This document shows, piece by piece, positions 42,788-51,132 of a DNA stretch of 64,000 bases; the stretch's first letter is position 1; every line of letters starts with the position of its first letter. Both the position numbers and the translations under genes were made by a program. The stretch is from positions 1 to 64,000 of the forward strand of contig CBFIJK010000005.1 in the NCBI GenBank assembly GCA_965662745.1. Reading direction: 5' to 3'. Source of the stretch: Anianibacter sp965662745. Lineage in GTDB: Bacteria; Pseudomonadota; Alphaproteobacteria; Rhodobacterales; Rhodobacteraceae. The notes below the pieces were generated by a model. The model was not told the DNA's origin. It saw only the letters and a program-made list of their open reading frames with translations, and searched no databases.

Positions 42788-43027
42788 CTAGACCTGCGCG
42801 AAGCCGCCCTTCAGCGCATAGGTAATCCCGGCCATGATCAGCGCCCCGATCATCAGCCGAACGAGCCATTTCAGCGTGTCCTCGATGGCGCTCAGGCGTT
42901 TTTCGACATTGACGCGGTGAACCTCGTCGACGGCGTTGCGCAGTTCCAGCGTTTGAAGCCGGTTCTCGACATGGCGCTGCCAGTCGGTGGCGAGGACACC
43001 AGCACTTGCGGCGGCTTCTTCGATCAT
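42788..43027 (-). CDS. Small XhlA-like membrane protein (third gene of lysis cassette)
   Basis: The 79-residue protein has a charged, helical N-terminal two thirds (ENRLQTLELRNAVDEVHRVN, then VEKRLSAIEDTLKWLVR) and one C-terminal membrane segment (LVRLMIGALIMAGITYAL). This layout matches hemolysin XhlA-type proteins, which act with holins in some Bacillus phages. The start at ATG 43027 overlaps the holin stop codon (ATGA), so it is translationally coupled to it. Similarity is by architecture and local pattern only; function is inferred. Confidence 0.68.
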   Translation of the reverse strand: MIEEAAASAGVLATDWQRHVENRLQTLELRNAVDEVHRVNVEKRLSAIEDTLKWLVRLMIGALIMAGITYALKGGFAQV

Positions 43028-43563
43028 TGCGCTTTCCAATCCGCCAGGGCCGGGTTCTCGCCCGTTGCCGGTCGCGCGGGGGCGCCCGATGCGCCGCGCT
43101 GCATCGCCTCAAGGCTCTGGATGTTGTCTTGCACGACCCGCGTGCGCGCCACCGTATCTGCGATGGAGCGTTGGAAGTCCTGCCCCTTCGCCTGATGACG
43201 CGCGCCGAAATAAAAGCTGACAATCGCACCAAGAAGCCACCACAGCGGTTCAGGCACCAGCGCGATCCCCTGCATCCGGCTGGCGAACCATACCGGATCG
43301 ACCATCGCCGCGATGAAAAGACTCAGCGTCCCGAAAGCCAGCGCCGGGCGCGGAATGCGGTTCAGCCCGTCGATTAACCTGTCAAAAAGCCCCACCCGCG
43401 GCTGCGCAAACTCGGCGGCGAACTGGCTCAGCGTCGCGGCCTGCAGCGTGATCTCGCGCGTGGCCCCCGCCTCGGCGTTTTCGCGAAACACCTCGACGGT
43501 GTCCTTGACCACGTTGCGCCCATTTCCGAAGAGCATTGCGAACAGGCTGCCGATCATCCCCAT
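43024..43563 (-). CDS. 3TM-type holin (gene transfer agent lysis holin)
   Basis: The 179-residue protein fits the alphaproteobacterial 3TM holin family: N-terminal GMIGSLFAMLFGNGRNVVKD, an amphipathic middle, and membrane segments at about residues 75-95 and 105-122 (ALAFGTLSLFIAAMVDPVWF; PEPLWWLLGAIVSFYFGARH). Holins make membrane lesions that release the endolysin. In Rhodobacter capsulatus the corresponding pair (rcc00555/rcc00556) lyses cells to release RcGTA. The start overlaps the endolysin stop; GGAGGG lies seven bases upstream. Confidence 0.87.
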   Translation of the reverse strand: MGMIGSLFAMLFGNGRNVVKDTVEVFRENAEAGATREITLQAATLSQFAAEFAQPRVGLFDRLIDGLNRIPRPALAFGTLSLFIAAMVDPVWFASRMQGIALVPEPLWWLLGAIVSFYFGARHQAKGQDFQRSIADTVARTRVVQDNIQSLEAMQRGASGAPARPATGENPALADWKAQ

Positions 43564-44165
43564 GGCGCGACCCTCCGCGCGTGTTCGGCCTCGCTGAGGT
43601 GATAGCGGCGCGAGATGAATTCTTCCGCGCGCAGAATCCAGCCACCCTTGCCGCCATCGCGGCGGCGCGCGTATTTGCGGCTTTTCGTGCGGCGGTCGGC
43701 CAGCGCGTAGTAATAGTTGCGCCGGGCAATCCCGTAGGCGTCCGAGAAATGATCGCGCGCCGCGGCGTTCGCGACGGCAGACGCCTCGATCGTTTCCGGC
43801 CCGATGACCCCGTCCACGCCCACGCGCTGGCCCATGTCATTGAGCAGGCGTTGGAGCAGCACGATCGCGTTATTTCCCGCGTTCACATACATGTCGAAGA
43901 CCGAGGGCTGGATCGCTTCTGGCAGTTTGTCGATCTGCGGGTCGAAGAAATAATGCTGTACGAAAATCGAACGCGCCTGCGCCTTGGTCAGTGCCATCAC
44001 ATCGCGGATATCAGTATCGCCGTCCTCGTCCACATCGACGCCCAGTCGCCGCAGCGTGCCAAGCGTGACACCGTGGTTCGTCGCGCCGCCCGGGTCGTCC
44101 GGATCGTTCACGTAACCGCCCTCACGGGCGATGATCTCATCCGCTATCGTTTCGACCGTCTGCAT
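43554..44165 (-). CDS. Holin-associated N-acetylmuramidase (GH108, GTA endolysin)
   Basis: The 203-residue protein begins with the glycoside hydrolase 108 motif: IIAREGGYVNDPDDPGGATN, where Glu15 is the expected catalytic residue, then HGVTLGTLRRLG. A peptidoglycan-binding-like C-terminal part includes PSVFDMYVNAGNNAIVLLQR and DGVIGPETIEA. It would cleave the glycan backbone of peptidoglycan. No signal peptide is seen, so release depends on the holin next to it. ATG 44165 gives the family N-terminus MQTVETIADEII. A hairpin immediately upstream covers its SD. Confidence 0.9.
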   Translation of the reverse strand: MQTVETIADEIIAREGGYVNDPDDPGGATNHGVTLGTLRRLGVDVDEDGDTDIRDVMALTKAQARSIFVQHYFFDPQIDKLPEAIQPSVFDMYVNAGNNAIVLLQRLLNDMGQRVGVDGVIGPETIEASAVANAAARDHFSDAYGIARRNYYYALADRRTKSRKYARRRDGGKGGWILRAEEFISRRYHLSEAEHARRVAPWG

Positions 44166-44167
44166 GT

Positions 44168-44202
44168 CCTTGCCCCGATGCCTGGTTGAACCAGGGGCAA
44201 GG
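44168..44202 (-). promoter_or_regulatory. Hairpin overlapping the endolysin ribosome binding site
   Basis: On the minus strand the leader RNA can fold as CCTTGCC paired with GGCAAGG (outer stem) and CCTGGTT paired with AACCAGG (inner stem, one-base loop), with a six-base bulge CATCGG on one side. The outer 3' arm includes the AAGG of the SD two bases before ATG 44165. A TTAACC CtrA-like half-site lies upstream at 44215-44220. Confidence 0.55.
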
Positions 44203-44231
44203 ATCCTCAAGTTCGGTTAAACCTTTCGGTG

Positions 44232-44675
44232 TCAGCCGTTCGGGTCTTGAAATACGCCCTGTTCCTTCAGCGCGTCGACGACTTCCTTGGGCATGTAGGT
44301 CTCGTCATGCTTGGCGAGAATCTCTGTCGCTTCGAAGACGCCGGCCCGGTAGCTGCCGGTGCCGACCATGCCTTGGCCTTCTTCGAAGAGATCGGGCAAA
44401 ACGCCGGTATAGGACACCGGCACTGACGCGCCGCCATCCGTCACATTGAACAGGACCGTCTCGCCCTGCCCGCGCACCAGCGTGCCTGCCTCGACCAGTC
44501 CGCCGATGCGAAACACTTCGGCCTCGCCAGGGGGCTCTGCGATCACCTGGCTGGGCGCGCGGAAAAAGTTGATCCCGTCCTGAAGCGCGTATCCGATCAG
44601 CGCGGTCGATCCTGCAAGCGCCACGAAGGCGACGGTGATGATCTGGATGCGGCGGCGTTTCTTCAGGCTTTTCAT
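44232..44675 (-). CDS. ccmE: Cytochrome c maturation haem chaperone CcmE
   Basis: CcmE binds haem covalently in the periplasm and hands it to CcmF. The 147-residue protein has an N-terminal membrane anchor (IITVAFVALAGSTALIGYAL), the OB-fold core with FRIGGLVEAGTLVRG, and the haem-binding His123 in LAKHDETYMP. It starts 10 bases after the argC stop. The lysis cassette begins 66 bases after its stop codon, between ccmE and ccmF. Confidence 0.95.
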   Translation of the reverse strand: MKSLKKRRRIQIITVAFVALAGSTALIGYALQDGINFFRAPSQVIAEPPGEAEVFRIGGLVEAGTLVRGQGETVLFNVTDGGASVPVSYTGVLPDLFEEGQGMVGTGSYRAGVFEATEILAKHDETYMPKEVVDALKEQGVFQDPNG

Positions 44676-44685
44676 CGGTGGATCC

Positions 44686-45714
44686 TCAGGGGAAGCAAGG
44701 GGGCAGCATGAGGCCAAGCGTTTCCTCGCACCCTAGCATCAGATTGGCATTCTGTAGCGCCTGTCCAGAGGATCCCTTGGTCAAATTATCGAGGGCGGCG
44801 ATAACAATCGCCCGGCCCGCGCGCCGATCCGGCACGACGCCGATATGACAAAAGTTCGATCCCCGGATGTGGCGGGTCGAGGGATGCTCGCCCATCGGCA
44901 GGACCTGAAGGAACGGCTCTGCCGCGTAGGCCTTTGTCAGCGAGGCGTGGATCGCATCCGCGTCGCCCGAGACATAGACCGTCGCAAGGATCCCCCGGTT
45001 CGCAGGGATCAGGTGCGGCGTGAACTGCACATTGACGGGCCGCCCGGCGATCTTGGAAAACTCCTGGTCGAACTCGCCCAAGTGTCGATGCGTGCCGCCG
45101 ACGGCATATGCGTGATAGCCTTCCGACAATTCGGCATGCAGCAGGTTTTCCTTCAGCGCACGGCCCGCACCGGACACGGCAGCCTTGAGATCAATGACGA
45201 TATCATCGAGGTCGATCACCCCATCCGAAATGAGCGGACGCAGTGCGTATTGCCCGGTCGCCGCATTGCATCCGGTGCCCGCCACAAGCCGCGCTGCCGT
45301 GATTTCGTCGCGATAAAACTCGGTGAGGCCATAGACCGCTTCGGCCTGGAGATCGGGCGCGTCATGGGGCTTGCCATACCACTTTTCGTACATTTCCGGA
45401 TCGCGCAGCCGGAAATCTGCGCTAAGGTCGACAACCTTCACACCGTCCGGCAAGGCCTTGATCACACTTTGCGATGTGGCATGCGGCAGGGCGCAGAAGA
45501 CAAGGTCGATCCCGGCAAAGTCGATCTCTTCGATCTTGACCAATTCCGGCAATTCCAGATGACGCAGATGCGGAAAGACAGAAGCCATGCTTTGCCCCGC
45601 CTTGGCATTCGCCGACAGCGCGCCGATGCGGATCGAAGGGTGCAGCGCCAGAAGGCGAACAAGTTCCGCGCCGGTATAGCCAGAGGCGCCAAGAATGGCC
45701 GCAGTATGGGTCAT
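44686..45714 (-). CDS. argC: N-acetyl-gamma-glutamyl-phosphate reductase
   Basis: ArgC reduces N-acetylglutamyl phosphate to the semialdehyde in arginine synthesis. The 342-residue protein has the NADP motif AILGASGYTGAELVRLL, DLSADFRLRD, the catalytic Cys149 in VAGTGCNAATGQ, and HRHLGEFDQEF with NVQFTPHLIPANRGI. It leads a minus-strand run argC-ccmE. Confidence 0.96.
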   Translation of the reverse strand: MTHTAAILGASGYTGAELVRLLALHPSIRIGALSANAKAGQSMASVFPHLRHLELPELVKIEEIDFAGIDLVFCALPHATSQSVIKALPDGVKVVDLSADFRLRDPEMYEKWYGKPHDAPDLQAEAVYGLTEFYRDEITAARLVAGTGCNAATGQYALRPLISDGVIDLDDIVIDLKAAVSGAGRALKENLLHAELSEGYHAYAVGGTHRHLGEFDQEFSKIAGRPVNVQFTPHLIPANRGILATVYVSGDADAIHASLTKAYAAEPFLQVLPMGEHPSTRHIRGSNFCHIGVVPDRRAGRAIVIAALDNLTKGSSGQALQNANLMLGCEETLGLMLPPCFP

Positions 45715-45772
45715 CGGGATACCCTTTTTCAGATTCAGCTTTGGAAATAGGTGCTTTCGGGCCGCCCCGCAA

Positions 45773-46585
45773 TCACGCGGGGGTAAACTCGATTTTTCGT
45801 CGCAAAAATCGGGTCGCTCCGTCGGACACCTTGCGCGGATTTCCGGTTGTCAGGAACAGGCTGTCCGTCCCGCTGCCATACTTGTCGGGATGCCGCGTCA
45901 GATAATCGGCAAGGCTTTCGGCCACCAGGTTCGCCTGGCTGAACACGCTGACGTCAGAGCCCAGCGCGTCCTGAAAGATATCCTGCATCAAAGGGTAATG
46001 CGTGCAGCCCAGGATCGCCGCGTCAGGGAGCGGCATCTTCCGCTTCAGCGCATCCACATGGGACCGCACGAGCGCTTCGGCGAGGATCATGTCGCCATCC
46101 TCGATCGCATCCACCACACCGCCGCAGGCCTGCGCCTCGACATCGACACCCACAGCGCGAAACGCAAGTTCGCGCTGAAAGGCGCGGCTGGCGACGGTTG
46201 CCGGCGTGGCAAAAAGCGCCACGTGTTTCGTCTGCACCTCGCGCGGCGGGGAATTGTCGCCCCACTGGCGTTCCGTCAGCGCCTCGATCAACGGGACGAA
46301 AACGCCGAGCACGCGCTTGCCCGGCGGCACCCAGCTTTCCTGCATCCGCCGCAGCGCCGCAGCCGACGCCGTGTTGCACGCCAGAACCACCAGATCGCAT
46401 CCAGCCTCGAACAGCCGCGATGTTGCGACAGTCGTCAGCGCGAAAATGTCGTCAGCATCGCGCACGCCGTAAGGCGCATGGGCGCTGTCAGCGAAATACG
46501 CCAGAGGCACATCGGGCAGCCGTTTCGCAACGGCGTCCAGAACGGTCAGCCCGCCCAGTCCGGAATCAAAAATACCTACGGCCAT
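45773..46585 (-). CDS. murI: Glutamate racemase
   Basis: MurI makes D-glutamate for peptidoglycan. The 270-residue protein has the two catalytic cysteines, Cys70 in VLACNTASAAALR and Cys194 in ILGCTHYPLM, and the N-terminal GIFDSGLGGLTVLDA with conserved Asp7. The start overlaps the stop codon of the acyltransferase gene by one base (TAATG), so the two are coupled. Confidence 0.95.
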   Translation of the reverse strand: MAVGIFDSGLGGLTVLDAVAKRLPDVPLAYFADSAHAPYGVRDADDIFALTTVATSRLFEAGCDLVVLACNTASAAALRRMQESWVPPGKRVLGVFVPLIEALTERQWGDNSPPREVQTKHVALFATPATVASRAFQRELAFRAVGVDVEAQACGGVVDAIEDGDMILAEALVRSHVDALKRKMPLPDAAILGCTHYPLMQDIFQDALGSDVSVFSQANLVAESLADYLTRHPDKYGSGTDSLFLTTGNPRKVSDGATRFLRRKIEFTPA

Positions 46586-47463
46586 TATGCCCTGTGCCTG
46601 TCCTCGAACTCGAACCCGTAGCCCACTGAAGAAAGGGGCTCTGGGGACAGCGCATACGTCCTTTGACGCAGGAAATCCATCATTGCCTTGGGGTCGTGAT
46701 ACCGCGCCTTCAGCTCATGGTCCGGGATCGGTTCTCCGACCGCGATGCGCACCGGCTCATCCACCCGCGCGCGAAACTCGTTGATCAGCAACGCCATGCG
46801 CAAGGTGTAGTGCAGATGGCTCGCGACCTGGAACAGGCGCGAATTGTGCCCGTCGAAATAGACCGGCACCACCGTTGCGCCGCTCTTCGAGATCAGCTTG
46901 GCCGTGAACGTCCGCCACACCGGGTCGAGCGGGCGGGCAAAGGGCTTGGGCGCGGTCGATACCGTGCCGCCTGGGAAAATGCCGATGGCCCCGCCGCCGC
47001 GCAGATAGTCATGCGCCGTCTTGCGGGTCTCGATATTCAGTTTGAGCGCCTCTTTCGTCTCATCGAAGGCAATCGGCAGAATGATCCGGTTTAGATCGTC
47101 GGCTTTGCGGAACACCCGGTGGGCAAGGATCCGAAAATCGCCGCGCACCTGGCTAAGGATATGGCCCATCATCAGCCCGTCCAGAATACCGTAAGGGTGG
47201 TTCGCGATCAGGATGAGTGGACCGGTCGCGGGGATGTTCGACAGAGATCCGCCGACAACGTCGAGCGACAGGCCGTAACGATCCGCCATCACCGCCCAGA
47301 AATCGCGTCCACCGGCGACCTCGCGCTCATACCCCGCTGCACGTCGGATAAGGCTTAGCCGCCCCGTGGCATTCTCGAGAACGCGAATAAGGGTACGGCC
47401 GCCGCGCGTGGACGCAGAGCTGGCATAACTGATCTCGCGGGCGACTTCTTTGCTGGCGTGCAT
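46585..47463 (-). CDS. PlsC-type lysophospholipid acyltransferase family protein
   Basis: The 292-residue protein has the acyltransferase HX4D motif as LIANHPYGILDGLMMG (about residues 85-100) and the glycerolipid-binding block IGIFPGGTVSTAP. It lacks obvious long membrane segments. It most resembles OlsA-like or hemolysin-related acyltransferases that acylate a lipid head, but the substrate is not certain. It is translationally coupled to murI. ATG 47463 gives MHASKEVAREISYASSAS. Confidence 0.82.
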   Translation of the reverse strand: MHASKEVAREISYASSASTRGGRTLIRVLENATGRLSLIRRAAGYEREVAGGRDFWAVMADRYGLSLDVVGGSLSNIPATGPLILIANHPYGILDGLMMGHILSQVRGDFRILAHRVFRKADDLNRIILPIAFDETKEALKLNIETRKTAHDYLRGGGAIGIFPGGTVSTAPKPFARPLDPVWRTFTAKLISKSGATVVPVYFDGHNSRLFQVASHLHYTLRMALLINEFRARVDEPVRIAVGEPIPDHELKARYHDPKAMMDFLRQRTYALSPEPLSSVGYGFEFEDRHRA

Positions 47464-47553
47464 GACCTTTGCCTGATGCCAAACCTCTGAATAGATCCTC
47501 TCTAGAGAATGGCCACGGGCAAGGCGAGCGATTTGATATCGCTCACCGCAATG

Positions 47554-50500
47554 TCATTCCGCCGCCTGTCGCTGCGGCGCATCACCTGCCGCGATCGCCG
47601 CCAGAAGTTCTTCGCGCCGTTTCGCCGCTTTGTCCTGGTTCGCCTTCTTCACCGGGCCAAAGCCGCGGATTTGAAGGGGCAGTTCCGCGAGCGCCACGAT
47701 GGCGTCCATGTTGCCTGTGTTCGCCTCTGGCAGCACTTTGGCCATGTCCGCCTCGTATTCGGCGATCAGCGCGCGTTCCATGCGACGTTCTTCCGTGCGA
47801 CCGAAAGGATCAAGCGGCGTGCCGCGCAGGCCCTTCATCTTCGCCAGAAGCGGGAAGGCACGTGAAATCCACGGGCCGAACTTGCGCTTTTCGGGCCTGC
47901 CATTGGCGTTCTCTTTCGTCAGGAACGGCGGCGCGAGGTGGTAATTCATCTTGAAGTCACCGTCGAAGGTCTCACGCGCCTTGTCCTCTGTCGATTTCAG
48001 AAGGCGCGCGACCTCGTATTCGTCCTTGTAGGCGAGCAGCTTGTGATACCCCAGCGCGACCGCCTCTTTCAGGTGCGCGTCCTCGATCCCGTCCAGCATC
48101 TTCTGATAGCGCTTGGCGTAACGCTTTGACTGATACGAGGTCAGGTGATCAACGCGGAACGCGATCCGGTCGTCCAGCGATTTGGGCATCTGGGTGACGT
48201 TCTGCGGCTTAAGGATATCGGAAACCTCGGCGGGGTTCTCGGCGGCCCAGCGCCCAAGCTCGAACGCGCGCAGATTCTTTTCCACCGCAGCGCCGTTGAG
48301 TTCGATCGCGCGTTGCATGGATTCCAGTGTGATGGGCAGAAGACCCTTCTGCCAGGCCGCGCCGAAGATCATCATGTTGGAAAAGATCGTGTCGCCCATC
48401 AGCGCCCGCGCGAGATCGGTCGCATCGAACAACATCAGGTCGTCCTTCAGGCGCCGTTCAAGTGCGAGAGACAACTGATCGCCGGGCAGCTTGAATTCCG
48501 TGTCGCGGGTGAAATCGCCGGTGACAATCTCGTGGCTGTTGACCACGCCGCCGGTGCGCCCGGTCTTCATCAGACCAAGCGTCTTGGCCCCGGCGCTGAC
48601 AACCAGATCGCCGCCGATGATGGCGTCGCACTCGCCAGTCGATACGCGGATCGCGCTGATCGCTTCGGGGGTCTCGGCAAGGCGGCAGTGGATGTGAACC
48701 GCGCCGCCCTTTTGCGCAAGGCCTGCCATCTCGATCATGCCCGCGCCCTTGCCATCAAGATGCGCCGCCATGGCCAGAACCGCACCCAGCGTCACGACTC
48801 CCGTGCCGCCGACCCCGGCGATCACAACGTTATGGGTCGCCTCGATCGGGGCGATCTTCGGCAGAGGCAATTCGCCTACCGTCACCTCGCGCGTGGCGCG
48901 CTTTTTCGGGGTCGCGCCGCTGAGCGTCACGAAGGACGGGCAGAAACCGTTCAGGCAGGAAAAGTCCTTGTTGCACGCAGATTGGTCAATCGCGCGCTTG
49001 CGCCCAAGCTCTGTCTCCTTCGGGACGATAGCGACACAATTTGACTGAACCCCACAATCGCCGCAGCCTTCACAGACATCGGTATTGATGAAAACACGTG
49101 TATCGGGATCGGGAAACTGGCCGCGCTTGCGGCGGCGGCGTTTTTCTGCGGCGCAGGTCTGAATGTAAACAATGACCGACACACCTTTGAATTTCGAGAA
49201 TTTTCGCTGGACGTCTGGCAGCTCTGCCCGCTCATGTCGGGGGATGTCGGACGGGAACGGCGTCCAGTCCGGCTCTTCCTTTTCGTCATAGACGATGGCG
49301 ATGTTGCGCACGCCCATGGCTTGTACTTCTCGAACAATCTGCCACGCGTTCAGATCACCGTCGTTCTTCTGACCGCCCGTCATCGCGACAGCGTCATTGT
49401 AGAGAATCTTATAGGTGATGTTGGTTTTCGCAGCCAAGGCAAAGCGGATCGCCTGCACGCCGGAATGGTTATAGGTGCCGTCACCAATGTTCTGGAATAC
49501 GTGGTCGGTGGTCGAGAACGGTGCCTCGCCGACCCAGTTCGCGCCCTCGCCGCCCATATGCGTAAAGCCGGTGGTGCTGCGGTCCATCCACTGCACCATG
49601 AAGTGGCATCCGATGCCCGCATAGGCACGGCTGCCCTCGGGCACCTTTGTCGATGAGTTATGCGGACAGCCGGCGCAGAAATACGGAAGCCGCGCGGCGA
49701 TCTCCTTTGCGTTGTCGGCCTTCTTGGCCTCCGCTAGCTGGCTCATGCCGGCCTTCACACCATCGGTGTCCCGGCCTTCCTCGATCAGGATCCCACCAAT
49801 CTTTTCCGCGATCCAAACGGGGTCGAGCGAAAAGCGCGTCGGGAACAACTCCTCGCGGTGCATGCCGCCCGCGCCGCCCTTGTACCAGCCATAGACCCGG
49901 CGACCCTGGCGGTCGTCAAAAATCGCTTCCTTGATCTGCACCTCGATCAGCTTGCGCTTTTCCTCGACGCAGACGATCAGGTCGAGCCCTTCGGCCCATT
50001 CGTTGAAGGAGGTCATGTCCAGCGGGAAGGTCTGCGCGACCTTGTAGGTCGTGATGCCAAGGCGATCTGCCTCGGCCTCGTCGATGCCCAGAAGATGCAG
50101 CGCATGCACGAGATCGAGCCAGTTCTTGCCCGCAGCTACAAAGCCAATCTTCGCCCCCGGCTTGCCCCAGATGCGCTTGTCCATCCGGTTGGCCCGGCTG
50201 AACGCTTCGGCTGCGAAGCGCTTGTAGTCGATCAGGCGCGCTTCCTGGTCCTTGGGCGTGTCGATAAGGCGGATATTCAGCCCGCCCTCGGGCATGTCGA
50301 AATCCGGTGTGACAAAGGACATGCGATCAGGACGCGCATCGACGACCGATGTCGCCTCGATGTTTTCCTTTACGGTCTTCAGCCCGACCCACAGCCCGGC
50401 AAAGCGGCTGAGCGCATAGCCGTACATGCCGAAATCAAGGATCTCCTGCACGCCCGCAGGCTGCAGCACCGGCATATAGGCATCTACCATCGCCCAGTCG

Positions 50501-50976
50501 GACTGGTGCAACACGGTCGAGCTTTCGCCCGTGTGATCGTCACCCATCGCCATGATCACCCCGCCATTGGGCGATGTGCCGGCCATGTTCGCATGGCGCA
50601 TCACGTCGCCGGAGCGGTCGACGCCGGGGCCCTTGCCGTACCAGAGGCCAAAGACGCCGTCGAACTTGCCCTCGCCTCGAAGCTCTGCCTGCTGGGTACC
50701 CCAATGGGCGGTGGCGGCAAGGTCTTCGTTGAGTCCCGGCTGAAAGGTGACATCGGATGCGGTGAGGTGTTTTTCCGCCCGCGCCATTTGCATGTCGACC
50801 GCGCCAAGGGGCGATCCACGATAGCCGCAGACATACCCGGCGGTGTTCAGCCCGGCAGCCTGATCGCGCGCCTTTTGCATCAGCATCAACCGCACCAGCG
50901 CCTGCGTACCATTCAGCAATACCGGTGACTTTTCGAGATCGAACCGATCCTCAAGCCTCACATCCTGCCGCGTCAT
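47554..50976 (-). CDS. Fused indolepyruvate (2-oxoacid) ferredoxin oxidoreductase
   Basis: The 1140-residue protein joins, in one chain, the parts of an indolepyruvate ferredoxin oxidoreductase: an N-terminal pyrimidine domain (GYRGSPLGAVDMQMARAE), a TPP-binding region (GEGANWVGEAPF; ILYNDAVAMTGGQKNDGDLN), a [4Fe-4S] segment (DVCEGCGDCGVQSNCVAI, with CNKDFSCLNGFCPS), and a C-terminal gamma-type domain (VIAGVGGTGVVTLGAVLAM). It oxidatively decarboxylates aryl or branched 2-oxoacids to acyl-CoA, passing electrons to ferredoxin. It is divergent from a LysR gene. Confidence 0.94.
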   Translation of the reverse strand: MTRQDVRLEDRFDLEKSPVLLNGTQALVRLMLMQKARDQAAGLNTAGYVCGYRGSPLGAVDMQMARAEKHLTASDVTFQPGLNEDLAATAHWGTQQAELRGEGKFDGVFGLWYGKGPGVDRSGDVMRHANMAGTSPNGGVIMAMGDDHTGESSTVLHQSDWAMVDAYMPVLQPAGVQEILDFGMYGYALSRFAGLWVGLKTVKENIEATSVVDARPDRMSFVTPDFDMPEGGLNIRLIDTPKDQEARLIDYKRFAAEAFSRANRMDKRIWGKPGAKIGFVAAGKNWLDLVHALHLLGIDEAEADRLGITTYKVAQTFPLDMTSFNEWAEGLDLIVCVEEKRKLIEVQIKEAIFDDRQGRRVYGWYKGGAGGMHREELFPTRFSLDPVWIAEKIGGILIEEGRDTDGVKAGMSQLAEAKKADNAKEIAARLPYFCAGCPHNSSTKVPEGSRAYAGIGCHFMVQWMDRSTTGFTHMGGEGANWVGEAPFSTTDHVFQNIGDGTYNHSGVQAIRFALAAKTNITYKILYNDAVAMTGGQKNDGDLNAWQIVREVQAMGVRNIAIVYDEKEEPDWTPFPSDIPRHERAELPDVQRKFSKFKGVSVIVYIQTCAAEKRRRRKRGQFPDPDTRVFINTDVCEGCGDCGVQSNCVAIVPKETELGRKRAIDQSACNKDFSCLNGFCPSFVTLSGATPKKRATREVTVGELPLPKIAPIEATHNVVIAGVGGTGVVTLGAVLAMAAHLDGKGAGMIEMAGLAQKGGAVHIHCRLAETPEAISAIRVSTGECDAIIGGDLVVSAGAKTLGLMKTGRTGGVVNSHEIVTGDFTRDTEFKLPGDQLSLALERRLKDDLMLFDATDLARALMGDTIFSNMMIFGAAWQKGLLPITLESMQRAIELNGAAVEKNLRAFELGRWAAENPAEVSDILKPQNVTQMPKSLDDRIAFRVDHLTSYQSKRYAKRYQKMLDGIEDAHLKEAVALGYHKLLAYKDEYEVARLLKSTEDKARETFDGDFKMNYHLAPPFLTKENANGRPEKRKFGPWISRAFPLLAKMKGLRGTPLDPFGRTEERRMERALIAEYEADMAKVLPEANTGNMDAIVALAELPLQIRGFGPVKKANQDKAAKRREELLAAIAAGDAPQRQAAE

Positions 50977-51012
50977 TGTGCACCTCCCGTGGATTCCGCC
51001 TCCAAACGATTA

Positions 51013-51033
51013 TAGGTCAAAATAGCTGACCTA
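51013..51033. promoter_or_regulatory. Inverted repeat TAGGTCA-N7-TGACCTA (candidate LysR operator)
   Basis: A perfect 7-7-7 inverted repeat lies in the divergent region, 37 bases before the oxidoreductase start and 100 bases before the LysR start. LysR regulators typically bind such dyads in divergent promoters, so the adjacent LysR protein is the likely ligand. Confidence 0.6.
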
Positions 51034-51132
51034 CAAACCGTAATTTATCGGAAGCTTTATTTGCAAATGGGGCTAGCGACCCGCTAAGGCAAATCGTGTA
51101 TTAGATGCCCCCATTAACAATCAGGTTATATT

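Noticed and set aside
45773..46585. murI as an aspartate racemase
   Set aside because: The cysteine motifs and surrounding residues fit glutamate racemase better, and peptidoglycan synthesis requires one.
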